Positions 26,715-35,780 of a stretch of DNA of 64,000 nt are shown here, piece by piece. This stretch comes from Parabacteroides faecis (lineage in GTDB: Bacteria > Bacteroidota > Bacteroidia > Bacteroidales > Tannerellaceae), in NCBI RefSeq assembly GCF_014647375.1, contig NZ_BMPB01000005.1:310001-374000 (forward strand), written 5' to 3'. The notes beneath the pieces were generated by a model. It searched no databases. It was not told the DNA's origin and worked only from the letters and a program-made list of their open reading frames with translations. Position numbers and translations under genes: made by a program. Each line of letters opens with the position of its first letter. The stretch's first letter is position 1.

Positions 26715-28550
26715 TTATTCCCAACCCGGATTCTGTTTGATATTCGGGTTTAATACCATCTGATTTAAAGGAATCGGATAAAGATAGTAATATTCCGGCC
26801 AAAGTTTGCCGGGTGCCGGATGAAATTCCAGATAACCTTCTTCCGTACCTCCGTCGATAGTAACAGCCGTACCATCCGGGAAATCGGATTTTCGGACATA
26901 TTGCCCGAGCTTTTTCTTCATGGCATACTGGCATTTTTTCCATCTTCTGAGATCGTCGAAACGGAAGTTCTCGGCAAATAGCTCGATACGTCTTTCGCGG
27001 CGGACTTCCCACAGGAGCGGCGATACGGCATAATCTCCGCTGTAACTGGCATTGCCCAGATCCCTTTTCGGGTCGAAGCTTTCGTTTATTTGCGAAACGA
27101 CCATCGGAGAAACGTTTGTTCTTGAACGTATTTTATTGATCGTCATATCGGCTGTCGCCTGGGTAAATTCTCCCAGCTCGACCATTGCCTCGGCATAATT
27201 CAACATAACTTCTTCTACCCGGAAGATCGGCATATCCGTTTCTTCGTTCCTCTGTGACCCCATGCTCAGGTAGGTATTGAAATATTTCCAGTTATTATAT
27301 CCGAAAGCAGATTTGTACCAGGGTTGACCATTCAGATAAAAATCAAAATGCGGATTTTCTCCTAAAATACCTCCGTCGTATCCCTGGCGGAAAGGCAATG
27401 TTTTCTGACGTTCTGCCGGGACGATCATATTGATACTGTCAATGAAACTCCTGTCCTTCGGGTTGTCTGTGAATTTCCATTTGTTATCCCAGGCAGTGGT
27501 CGATTCCGAACGATCGACTACGTAAGGAGGTGTGACATGTAACCAGAGACGATGATCCCTGTTACTGAATTCATTGTATATATCTTTATCACCGAGATAC
27601 ATCGGACTGTTCCAACGGGGTTTTCCATCTGAACATAAATAACTGTCTACCATGTCTCTGGTCACGTTATAGAATGATTGTGCCGTAGTTCCCCCGATAC
27701 TGGTGGCATGTACTACACCCGCTTCGTTCGAATAAGCTTTGTACAGGATAATTCCAGGTATACCGTTTAACGACAGAGAGTTGAATAAATCGTCATAGTT
27801 GCTGTGTATGTTCGGATATACTTTCAATACCTCTTCGGAAGCCCGTTTACATTCCCGCAGGAATTTATCGGCTTCCTGAAGGGCGTGATATTTTCGCCAG
27901 GTTCCTTCAAACAAACAGAAACGGGATAGTAATGTCTGTACCACTACCCGATTGATCGTATTGGCTCCGTCGCCGTTCTGGTTGATATGCTGTTCGGCAT
28001 ACTGCAGGTCTTCCAGAATATGGTTGGCAATTACATCGCGCGATTCTCTCGCACCGTAAATGATATCCGTTTCATCGTCCGCCAACACATGATCCACCCA
28101 GGGCACACCACCGTAGGCAGATAGTAACGTCATGTAACGATAGGAGCGGAAGAAGTAACCGACACTGCGCCAGTGTTCTCTTTCCGTTTCACTCATTTCC
28201 GAGCTCTCGATATGATCCAGCATCAGGTTTACCCGGCGTATGAACGAATATTGTGCCCAGGGCGTATTGGTTGTATTGGAAGGAGGTACGACGATCCCTC
28301 TGATCCAATCCGTTTCTCCCGAACCGCGTGTGGAGTTATAGGATATATTATCCGTGTTGGTTTCTCCATAGCTGAGTGCCGGGAACGTTTCATACAAGCC
28401 CCATGCATATGTTTTGAAATTGTCGTATGACTTGAATACGGTTTCTGCCGTAGGATTCCCCAGCGGATATCTTTCCAGGAAGTCGTTGTTCATGCAACCT
28501 GAAAATCCGAGAATAAGGAGTAATCCGAATATTATTTTGAATGTTTTCAT
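26715..28550 (-). CDS. SusD/RagB-family glycan-binding lipoprotein, locus 2
   Basis: 611 residues from the ATG at 28550. An earlier in-frame ATG at 28580 lies inside the end of susC and precedes no signal, whereas this start gives MKTFKIIFGLLLILGFSGC with a lipobox. Typical SusD parts: NNDFLERYPLGNPT, helical repeat region (about 85-260), FRVEEVMLNYAEAMVELG, REVRRERRIELFAENFRFDDLRRW-like segment, and the end YLYPIPLNQMVLNPNIKQNPGW. It forms the surface lid of the SusC pair encoded 16 bp upstream. Confidence 0.95.
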   Translation of the reverse strand: MKTFKIIFGLLLILGFSGCMNNDFLERYPLGNPTAETVFKSYDNFKTYAWGLYETFPALSYGETNTDNISYNSTRGSGETDWIRGIVVPPSNTTNTPWAQYSFIRRVNLMLDHIESSEMSETEREHWRSVGYFFRSYRYMTLLSAYGGVPWVDHVLADDETDIIYGARESRDVIANHILEDLQYAEQHINQNGDGANTINRVVVQTLLSRFCLFEGTWRKYHALQEADKFLRECKRASEEVLKVYPNIHSNYDDLFNSLSLNGIPGIILYKAYSNEAGVVHATSIGGTTAQSFYNVTRDMVDSYLCSDGKPRWNSPMYLGDKDIYNEFSNRDHRLWLHVTPPYVVDRSESTTAWDNKWKFTDNPKDRSFIDSINMIVPAERQKTLPFRQGYDGGILGENPHFDFYLNGQPWYKSAFGYNNWKYFNTYLSMGSQRNEETDMPIFRVEEVMLNYAEAMVELGEFTQATADMTINKIRSRTNVSPMVVSQINESFDPKRDLGNASYSGDYAVSPLLWEVRRERRIELFAENFRFDDLRRWKKCQYAMKKKLGQYVRKSDFPDGTAVTIDGGTEEGYLEFHPAPGKLWPEYYYLYPIPLNQMVLNPNIKQNPGWE

Positions 28551-28566
28551 AATCGTACCGTTTATT

Positions 28567-31500
28567 TTAGAAAGTAACATTTATGCCCAGTGAATACTTT
28601 TTCATGAAAGGATATTCCCAGGCTCCTTTAGAAAGCATATCCGATTCCAGACCTTCGGGCAGATGGTCCCAGGTATGCAGGTTCTCGCCGCTGACGAATA
28701 CCCGGATATTGTCCATATAGATCCTCTGGCAGAAGCTTTTCGGAAGTGTATAAGACAAAGTGATATTCTGTATTTTCAGATACGCTGCGTTCGCCAGATA
28801 TTTGGTCTGCACCTTTCTGTTGAATGATGTATTGGTCTGGTCCTGCGAATAGACTCTGGGGAAATACGCATCCGTGTTTTCCGGTGTCCAGAAGTCGAGT
28901 GTTTCCTTGAACAGACTTCCCCAGCCGCCGGTAGGCCATGCCATCTGGTCTGTACGCCAGTAATCCCGTTTGCCTACTCCGCGTAGAAAGATGGACAAGT
29001 CGAAACCTTTGTATGTTACACCGGCTGTAATGCCATATTGGTAACGGGGCGTGTTGTTTCCGATGATACGCTGGTCTCCGGGATTGTAAACCGTATTTTC
29101 TCCCTGGAAGATATATTCGGTATCTTCATCGAAGTTCTTATAAAGGATATCTCCCGGATACACTTTCCCGGCTCCTTTGAACATCGGGATACCCGGTTTG
29201 AGGGTTCCGTCGGCATTGAAATCGTCTTCCGTATAGAAACGGTCGGTGACGTATCCCCATATTTCTCCCAACTTCATGCCTTTGCGGTAGATGTTCGATC
29301 CGATCAGTCCCGCTTCATTATCGTACTTTGTGATTTCCGATTGTGAGTCATACAGATTGAAACCTACCCGGTAACCTACCTGTCCGATTTGGTCACGCCA
29401 GTTGATCTTCAGTTCCCATCCATACGTTTTCAGGTCTGCTGCATTTTGCTTTGCTGCGCTGGCGCCGACAACTCCCGGTAGTTCCATTCCCGGAGCCAAC
29501 ATTCCTTTGGTATCGCGGCGATACCAGTCGAAAGTCGTATTCAGTTTATTGTCGAACAGATCCAGGTCGAAGCCGAAATCGAGCGTATATACCTTTTCCC
29601 AACCGAAACTGCTGCTGACCATAGCGGGTGCTCCCAGTGTCGTGATCTTCTGTCCGTCTACCAGCCAGCTGGAGAGATAAACGTTCATATCCGGGATATA
29701 CGGATAGTTGTCCGGCGTATTATCGGATTTCAGGATAACCTGGTTACCGATAGACCCCCAGGATGCTCTCAGCTTCAGGTTGGAAAGATAACTGTTCATC
29801 CCTTGCATGAAACTTTCTTCCGAAACCCTCCAACCGGCAGAGAAAGAGGGGAAGAAACCGAAACGGCTGTTTTTAGGGAAACGCGAAGTCCCATCATAAC
29901 GTCCGTTGGCTTCGAACAGGTATTTTCCGTCATAACTGTAGTTGACCCGGTAAAATAATCCGCGGATAGCGAATTCTTCGAACGCATCGCTGGTTATTGG
30001 GGTTCCGGTCGATAAAGACAATGACGGAAGCGAACCGACTACAACGTCTGTCCGGTATGAATACTGGGATTCGGTATGGCTTGATTCCTGATTGTATCCG
30101 CCCATCAGGGAGATATCGTGTTTACCGAATGTCATATCATAATTTGCGAATAAGTTGACGGCATTATAATCCGTGTATTTGGAGGTAACTGCATAACTGG
30201 AATTTTCCGTGCTGTTCAGAACCCCGGTAAAGTTCAATCCGATATACTGATATTTATTCTTATAGAACTTGTTTTGCGAGGAAGTACGGTTATATGTATA
30301 TTCCCCGGTAATACGTAAGCCTTTTAAGGGCGTCAGTATAACGCGTCCCAATACACGGAGATCGTTTTGTTTGATCTTACGCGGTTCGCCGTAGCGGATA
30401 TAAGTGGCTGGTGACTCCGGGGCATATGTAATCCCGTCCTGCTCATAATCTTCGTTGTTCTGATAGGAGGGCAGATTCATTGCTGCCACCCATACGGTAT
30501 TACGTCCTCCGGCTTCCACTTTGTTCTGCTTCGAGTTGCCATATTTCAGGTCGAGTTGTGTTGTCAGCCATGAGTTGACATCTACGCCCATGAATGTAGA
30601 CAGGTTGAGTCGGTCGTAACTGTCTTTGTCGGTGATCAGGATACCGTCTTCTCCGGTGTAACCGACACCGATACGGTAAACCGTTTTCTCGCTACCGCCG
30701 GATACGGACATGCTGTGGTTCTGCATAAAACCGAAATTGTCGGTCATATCATCGAACATGTTCCGTTCCTTCATCAGGAAAAGATTCCCTTTTTCATCGA
30801 AGATATATCCTTTCGGGTATTTGCCGGGATCGCTCATGTAATCGCGGATATATCCTTCCCATTGAGTAATATTCTTGCCGTCCACATAAGTGTCGTTCGG
30901 CCAGCCCATTTCCTTATAAGCCAGGACCGATTCCAGCGGACTTGCCTTTTGGGGCAGTTCCAACGCTTTGGAGAAAGATATATTATTGTTGTAATTGAAT
31001 TTCGGGGCAGAGTCTTTTTTCCCTTGTTTGGTTGTGATCAGAATTACCCCGAATGCCGCTCTCGCCCCGTAGATGGCTGCGGATGCTGCATCTTTCAATA
31101 TGGATACCGACTCAATCTCTTGTGGGTCGATCATATTGATATCCATAGGAACGTTGTTCACCAGTACGAGCGGAGTACCTCCGTTGATGGAAGTCGTACC
31201 ACGGATATTATAGCTCATCGCATCGCCGGGTGTTCCGGTCTCCGAACCGATCTGTAATCCCGGTGTGGCTCCTTGCAAGGCTGCCGTGACATTGGCTATC
31301 GGACGGTCGCCCAGTGTTTCGGACAGATTGACGGAGGCAACGGCACCGGTCAGGTTTACTTTCTTCTGGGTACCGAAACCGACTACTACGACTTCGTCTA
31401 TCAGTTGCGAATCTTCCTTGAGTGTGACCGTCAGTTCTTTCTGTCCTTTCAGATGGATCTCCTGTGAAATGTATCCGATGAACGAGACAGTCAGCACAGC

Positions 31501-32004
31501 ATTCTGGGGTGCGTCAATCGTGAATTTGCCATCCAGATCGGTAATCGTCCCGCTATTGGTTTTCTTATCTATCACGTTGGCTCCGATAATGGGCAGTCCG
31601 GTTTCATCAAGTACCTTTCCGGTGATTTTCCCTTCCTGCTGAGGTTTATCGGCGAGCAGGACAATTTTATAATTCTCTATCCTGTAATTGTTGGACGATA
31701 GTAACTGGTTCAGAACTTCTTTGATACTGGCATCTTTGGCATTCAGGCTGACCTGCCGGTTCATGTCGATGTCCGAATTATTGTAGAAAAAGACGAACGG
31801 TGTCTTTTCTTCAATCGTTTTAATTGCTTCGCTGAGCTTTACACCGGATAATTCCAGGCTTATTTTAGTGTTTTGTGCATAGGTGCTTACTGCATAAAGC
31901 TGGAAGAAGCAAAAGCTTATAAGTAATAGTATTAGCTTCATTTTTCTAAATGAATTAATGTTAAGAAAGGAGATAACATTCCTTCCCGTGGAAATTTTTT
32001 TCAT
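28567..32004 (-). CDS. SusC/RagA-type TonB-dependent transporter with STN domain, locus 2
   Basis: 1145 residues. Signal peptide with a long N-region (to about 44; Met 22 is an alternative start); STN domain (46-117, ISLELSGVKLSEAIKTIEEKTP); CarboxypepD_reg-like domain (125-198); TonB-box region DEVVVVGFG; plug with NVTAALQGATPGLQIG; barrel ending GINVTF. The STN domain makes it the likely surface signal receiver for the FecR/ECF pair upstream. Same architecture as the locus-1 SusC, but divergent enough to imply a different glycan. A hairpin sits between fecR and this gene (32076-32104). Confidence 0.96.
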   Translation of the reverse strand: MKKISTGRNVISFLNINSFRKMKLILLLISFCFFQLYAVSTYAQNTKISLELSGVKLSEAIKTIEEKTPFVFFYNNSDIDMNRQVSLNAKDASIKEVLNQLLSSNNYRIENYKIVLLADKPQQEGKITGKVLDETGLPIIGANVIDKKTNSGTITDLDGKFTIDAPQNAVLTVSFIGYISQEIHLKGQKELTVTLKEDSQLIDEVVVVGFGTQKKVNLTGAVASVNLSETLGDRPIANVTAALQGATPGLQIGSETGTPGDAMSYNIRGTTSINGGTPLVLVNNVPMDINMIDPQEIESVSILKDAASAAIYGARAAFGVILITTKQGKKDSAPKFNYNNNISFSKALELPQKASPLESVLAYKEMGWPNDTYVDGKNITQWEGYIRDYMSDPGKYPKGYIFDEKGNLFLMKERNMFDDMTDNFGFMQNHSMSVSGGSEKTVYRIGVGYTGEDGILITDKDSYDRLNLSTFMGVDVNSWLTTQLDLKYGNSKQNKVEAGGRNTVWVAAMNLPSYQNNEDYEQDGITYAPESPATYIRYGEPRKIKQNDLRVLGRVILTPLKGLRITGEYTYNRTSSQNKFYKNKYQYIGLNFTGVLNSTENSSYAVTSKYTDYNAVNLFANYDMTFGKHDISLMGGYNQESSHTESQYSYRTDVVVGSLPSLSLSTGTPITSDAFEEFAIRGLFYRVNYSYDGKYLFEANGRYDGTSRFPKNSRFGFFPSFSAGWRVSEESFMQGMNSYLSNLKLRASWGSIGNQVILKSDNTPDNYPYIPDMNVYLSSWLVDGQKITTLGAPAMVSSSFGWEKVYTLDFGFDLDLFDNKLNTTFDWYRRDTKGMLAPGMELPGVVGASAAKQNAADLKTYGWELKINWRDQIGQVGYRVGFNLYDSQSEITKYDNEAGLIGSNIYRKGMKLGEIWGYVTDRFYTEDDFNADGTLKPGIPMFKGAGKVYPGDILYKNFDEDTEYIFQGENTVYNPGDQRIIGNNTPRYQYGITAGVTYKGFDLSIFLRGVGKRDYWRTDQMAWPTGGWGSLFKETLDFWTPENTDAYFPRVYSQDQTNTSFNRKVQTKYLANAAYLKIQNITLSYTLPKSFCQRIYMDNIRVFVSGENLHTWDHLPEGLESDMLSKGAWEYPFMKKYSLGINVTF

Positions 32005-32075
32005 ACATTTGTACTGTTTTAAATTTAACTTATTGTTCTCATTTCTAAGTTTAGAGAACAGTTTGTTTCACATTA

Positions 32076-32104
32076 CCAGGCAGATGTTACCAGCATTTGC
32101 CTGG
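32076..32104 (-). terminator. Hairpin in the fecR-susC spacer
   Basis: 11-bp stem (one G-T pair) of CCAGGCAGATG with CATTTGCCTGG and a 7-nt loop. No T-run follows on the minus strand. It could be an attenuator or mRNA processing site that sets fecR low and susCD high. Confidence 0.5.
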
Positions 32105-32164
32105 ACTGTTTTTATACTTCCCTGTTTGTTTACTTCATAGGCATTTCATTTTTATTGATTCGTA

Positions 32165-33169
32165 TTATTTTTTAGGCTTCACATAGATTATATCGTCTTT
32201 GATGGAATAACGGATCGGAACGATCATTTCCAATAGTTTGAATATCTCATCGGGAGACTCTTTCCGGATGGTCAGCGACAGGCGTTGATCGACCGGAGTA
32301 CCTTGCTGGCAGACCAGTTCCATACCGTACCATAACTTTATCTTATGCAGGACGACGGACAATTTCTCATCCTGACAGATCAGTTTGTCATTGATCCATA
32401 AGATATATTCGGATGCATCTACCTGTTTTATTTCATGAACTCCTGTCTGTTTGTCGACAGTCAGCCGTTGATCCGGTTTCAGAAGGATCGCATCGGGATT
32501 GCCGGGCAGGTGTATCTCAACTTTTCCGGTAAGCAGGGTTGTCTCGCTATTGGTCTTGTTCGGATAATCTTTTACATCGAAACTGGTTCCCAGTACATTG
32601 ACGGTCATCTGGTTGGTTTCCACATAAAAAGGAGCCTTTTCGTCTCTTTTTACTTCAAAGTATCCTTCACCTTCCAGCTTCACCTTTCTGTATTTATCGG
32701 AGAATTTTTCCGGATAAACCAGTTTGCTGTTCGCATTCAGCCAGGCGATACTTCCGTCGGGCAGCGTGACCGATCCTTTGCTGTCTTTCCCCATAATAGC
32801 CTGGTTTATAACAACAGCTTCTTTCTCTCTATATACGATATCCGGTGTCTGCCTGCCTATAAAATATCCGCCTGCAGAACATACCAGGATGAGGGCGACT
32901 GAAGCTGCGATACGTAATAAAGGACGTAACCGGTAGCTGGTCTGCCTTTTTTTCTTTTCATATTGTTGTACGTTCTCTTTGAACTGCCGGAAAGCATTTT
33001 CGGAATACTCTGCCGTTTGTGGCGGAATGTTCCCGGAAGCCAGCCAGATATCCCGCAGACCGGAGAATGTTTTTTTATTCCCTTCGCTTTCCCGTAGCCA
33101 GTCGAGTAGCTGTTTTTTTTCTTCCGTACTCGCCGTTTGTTGTAAATATTTTAATATGATGTTTTCCAT
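32165..33169 (-). CDS. FecR-family anti-sigma factor, locus 2
   Basis: 334 residues. Cytoplasmic N-terminus with LRESEGNKKTFSGLRDIW; one membrane helix (about 90-107, ASVALILVCSAGGYFIG); FecR domain (about 125-215: GSVTLPDGSIAWLNANSKLVYP, LEGEGYFEVKRDEKAPFYVE, VNVLGTSFDVKDYP); DUF4974 C-terminus (about 262-330). It should hold the divergently encoded ECF sigma inactive and release it when the locus-2 SusC STN domain signals. Spacing to the sigma gene start is 136 bp, leaving room for both promoters. Confidence 0.94.
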   Translation of the reverse strand: MENIILKYLQQTASTEEKKQLLDWLRESEGNKKTFSGLRDIWLASGNIPPQTAEYSENAFRQFKENVQQYEKKKRQTSYRLRPLLRIAASVALILVCSAGGYFIGRQTPDIVYREKEAVVINQAIMGKDSKGSVTLPDGSIAWLNANSKLVYPEKFSDKYRKVKLEGEGYFEVKRDEKAPFYVETNQMTVNVLGTSFDVKDYPNKTNSETTLLTGKVEIHLPGNPDAILLKPDQRLTVDKQTGVHEIKQVDASEYILWINDKLICQDEKLSVVLHKIKLWYGMELVCQQGTPVDQRLSLTIRKESPDEIFKLLEMIVPIRYSIKDDIIYVKPKK

Positions 33170-33281
33170 CCGCTCTGTGTATCCCTGTTATTTCTGTAAT
33201 ACTCTTCTTCTTATACCTATCACAAAACAAAACCGGTTATCCCTACCTCGATGATGAAAAAAAAGCCTATTTTTACAGAAA

Positions 33282-33289
33282 TATTTTTG
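33282..33289 (+). promoter_or_regulatory. Candidate -7 element TATTTTTG
   Basis: Matches TAnnTTTG, 16 bp before the ATG of the locus-2 sigma gene, giving a very short leader. No matching -33 element. Confidence 0.45.
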
Positions 33290-33305
33290 AATAGGGGATC
33301 GTTGA

Positions 33306-33905
33306 ATGCAAACCATAGGTAGAAATCAGTATGATAAGGAGGAAAACGGATTAGGAGAATTGATGCTGTTCCAGGAGCTTTTCGAACGTTATTTTCGTTC
33401 TTTGGTGACTTATGCTTACAGATATGTAAACGATTGGAATGTAAGTGAGGATATTGTCCAGGATGTTTTCATGGCTTTATGGGTTAACCGGAACGAGATC
33501 GATTTTGAGGAACCGGTAAAGCCTTATCTGTATCGTGCTACTTACAACCGGTCGATCAATCATCTTAATTCTGTGCTGGTTCAGCGTCGTGTCGACCATG
33601 CCGATAATCTGGATGAACTGATCGACTACGAGATCCTTTCCTATAACCAGCATGATAATCTGCTTTTGAAAGAGATAGAAGAGGAAATATCATCTTTTGT
33701 CAAGACGCTTCCGGAGCAACGAAAGAAAGTATTCTTGTTAAGTCGTGAAGAAAATATGAAGAATAAAGAAATTGCATTCCTCTTGAATATCAGTGAAAAG
33801 ACCGTAGAGAAACATATAACTAAAGCCTTGTCCGATATCCGTACCCATCTGACACAAACCGGGCTGATGTCCGGACTGATTTACTTCTTGCTGAACCAGA
33901 ACTGA
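33306..33905 (+). CDS. PUL-type ECF sigma factor, locus 2
   Basis: 199 residues. Region 2 (LFQELFERYFRSLVTYAYRYV, SEDIVQDVFMALWVNRNEI, PYLYRATYNRSINHL) and region 4 (about 130-185, NKEIAFLLNISEKTVEKHITKALSDIRTHL). Transcribed away from its FecR partner and the susCD-GH20-sulfatase operon. Met 21 is an alternative start (GELMLFQELF), which would remove the non-conserved first 20 residues. Together with FecR and the STN-SusC it forms a complete transenvelope signalling chain. Confidence 0.93.
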   Translation: MQTIGRNQYDKEENGLGELMLFQELFERYFRSLVTYAYRYVNDWNVSEDIVQDVFMALWVNRNEIDFEEPVKPYLYRATYNRSINHLNSVLVQRRVDHADNLDELIDYEILSYNQHDNLLLKEIEEEISSFVKTLPEQRKKVFLLSREENMKNKEIAFLLNISEKTVEKHITKALSDIRTHLTQTGLMSGLIYFLLNQN

Positions 33906-33990
33906 TTGTATCTTACCGCAGGAAAGCTTTATAATTCGGGCTAAATGCCATATTTATGCTGCAATTGTCTTGTAGTTAAATAATAAAGCG

Positions 33991-33998
33991 TATTTTTG
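33991..33998 (+). promoter_or_regulatory. Candidate promoter, -7 TATTTTTG
   Basis: TATTTTTG with an imperfect -33 (CTTG at 33969-33972) 18 bp upstream, just before the DUF6078 gene. The leader would be about 10 nt. Confidence 0.5.
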
Positions 33999-34015
33999 TT
34001 AAAACGATATGCATT

Positions 34016-34450
34016 ATGGATAAAGACTTTGATTACAATTTACTGCCGTATAAGTTTGCTCATTGTATGAACAGACAATGCAAACAAGCTGATAGGTGTC
34101 TTCGTAGCAGGGCTGCCCAGCATATACCGATTGAGCGTAAGACTGTTACCTTTGTTAATCCTGCACAAACGAATCCTGCCAATGAAGATTGTCCCTACTT
34201 TAAGGCCGACCAATTGGAACAATTTGCTTTGGGTATGACAAATTTGCTGGCGTATATTCCACATAATGATGCAATAGCCATCAAACAAGAGATGTTAACC
34301 TATTTCGGACGAACGCATTTTTACCGGCTTTGGCGTAAAGAGCGTCTTTTTACTCCCGAGCAACAGGAGTATATCCGGCAATTGTTCCTTCAAAGAGGTC
34401 TTCAGGAAGCTCCCGTATTCGATGAATATGTTGAGCAATATGAGTGGTAA
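34016..34450 (+). CDS. DUF6078-family protein with a Cys cluster
   Basis: 144 residues, soluble. I recognise the DUF6078 pattern of Bacteroidetes: YKFAHCMNRQCKQADRCLR near the N-terminus, giving Cys 17, 22 and 28, with a fourth Cys at 59 (EDCPYF). That spacing would suit a zinc or iron-sulfur site. The C-terminal half (YFGRTHFYRLWRKERLFTPEQQEYIRQLF) looks like a small helical nucleic-acid or protein-binding module. No function is established. It stands alone between the locus-2 sigma gene and a repeat array next to the IS element. Confidence 0.7.
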   Translation: MDKDFDYNLLPYKFAHCMNRQCKQADRCLRSRAAQHIPIERKTVTFVNPAQTNPANEDCPYFKADQLEQFALGMTNLLAYIPHNDAIAIKQEMLTYFGRTHFYRLWRKERLFTPEQQEYIRQLFLQRGLQEAPVFDEYVEQYEW

Positions 34451-34461
34451 AAGTATATAAG

Positions 34462-34549
34462 CCAGATTTTGTTTCTCCCTAATGAAACAGTTGTTTCTCC
34501 ATAGTGGAACAAGTGTTTCATTAGTATGAAACAATATTTGTTCAGTATG
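34462..34549. repeat. Four-unit array with 22-bp period (GAAACA/TGTTTC core)
   Basis: Units start at 34462, 34484, 34506 and 34528, exactly 22 bp apart. The clearest unit is GAAACA-GT-TGTTTC followed by TCCATAGT; the others are GGAACAAGTGTTTC with ATTAGTAT and GAAACAATATTTGTTC. Each unit contains a short inverted repeat and ends in a TAGTAT-like tail. It lies between the DUF6078 stop and the IS element. Same design as the arrays at 6080 and 59240 but a different sequence. Confidence 0.75.
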
Positions 34550-34830
34550 GACTGTTTACCGGAAAAGTGACACATTTGTAGTTTAACGATTTTAGTTGAC
34601 TACTTTCTGCCTAATCAATAAAAAGGGTTGACTCGGTTTATAGTTAATAATAAAAAGGGTTGTCCCTTTTGTTGTTTATTTCTGAAAGAGGTTTACTCTC
34701 TAATTATTTGCCGGCAAAAATAATCAAGAGTGTGATTCTCTCCAAATAAATTATGAAAAACCACCGCGGAGGATTGCCATGCGGCTGGAGGCGTGAAGCC
34801 TCCAAAGAGCTTCCTCAGCCTGATATTCTT

Positions 34831-35733
34831 CTATCCAGTCAGACTTACGTTTATCTGGCTCTTAATGGCATTTTCCCGATAACTTATCCACCTTTTCTTC
34901 AGTTCTCCCCTGCACTGTGCAGCCTGAGACGGGGTCATGCCGTCCAGACTCCAATGCGGACGTTCATTATTATAGAAGTCTACAGCCGATTTTACCGCAG
35001 TTTTCACTTCCGGGATACAAGTAAACTTCATATCTTTAAGAAGTTCATTCTTAATGGTATTATTTACCCGTTCGGCTATGGCATTTTCCTTGGGGTTTCC
35101 ATTTTCAGTCATGCTTATGCGGATTCCGCAGTCTTTCAAGCGGGCTGTATAGGCATAACTGGCATACTGGATACCACGGTCAGAATGATGGATCAAACCG
35201 GACAAGTCTTTTCGACCATAATGGCTGATAGCCATTTCCAAAGCATCTAAAGGATACTTAGTATCCAACGTTTCTCCAATACTATATCCTATGATTTCCT
35301 TACTATAAGCGTCGGTGACGACTGACAAAAAACAAAAAATATTTTTACCCGTTACCAGATTCTCTCCCAGATGAATATAGGTAATGTCGCTGACCATCAG
35401 CTGACAAGGAGCCTGAGGGAGGAAGTTTCTAACCAGATTGGGATAAACAGGACGGTCATGTTCCGAGTTGGTGGTACGGGTACGATGATGCCGTTTGCGA
35501 ATTTTCAGCGAGAAACGATCCAGTATATCATAAAAACGATTATAACCCACGCTGTTTTCCTGACCAAATCGGCTACGGTACATCAGCCAGAGTTTGTTCC
35601 CTCCTATTCCGGGGTCTTTGGCACGGACTTCTTTAACGTATTCTATCACAAATGATTCCAATGCCAATCTTTGCATCAGATTGTCCTGATGTTTATAGTA
35701 GGCTTGTTTGCTTACACCAAGTAGACGACACAT
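34831..35733 (-). CDS. IS3-family transposase OrfB (rve integrase core)
   Basis: 300 residues. N-terminal HTH_21-like part (CRLLGVSKQAYYKH, KDPGIGGNKLWLMYRSRFG) and rve catalytic core with the DDE residues in SDITYIHLG, IHHSDRGIQYAS and NPKENAIAERVNNTIKNE, ending with FYNNERPHWSLDGMTPSQA. Its frame is open upstream past this ATG into the end of orfA (WHQVAGRLHNRDKKRY), so the active product is most likely an OrfAB fusion made by -1 frameshifting at the seven-A run in orfA. The region encoding that linker is 35734-35802. Confidence 0.93.
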   Translation of the reverse strand: MCRLLGVSKQAYYKHQDNLMQRLALESFVIEYVKEVRAKDPGIGGNKLWLMYRSRFGQENSVGYNRFYDILDRFSLKIRKRHHRTRTTNSEHDRPVYPNLVRNFLPQAPCQLMVSDITYIHLGENLVTGKNIFCFLSVVTDAYSKEIIGYSIGETLDTKYPLDALEMAISHYGRKDLSGLIHHSDRGIQYASYAYTARLKDCGIRISMTENGNPKENAIAERVNNTIKNELLKDMKFTCIPEVKTAVKSAVDFYNNERPHWSLDGMTPSQAAQCRGELKKRWISYRENAIKSQINVSLTG

Positions 35734-35780
35734 AGGGACAATGCAATATCGCTTTTTGTCCCTATTGTGCAGCCTACCTG

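Noticed and set aside
34617-34662. 14-bp direct repeat AATAAAAAGGGTTG as target-site duplication of the IS
   Set aside because: Both copies are at the left end, 32 bp apart; a duplication should flank opposite ends and be 3-5 bp for this family.
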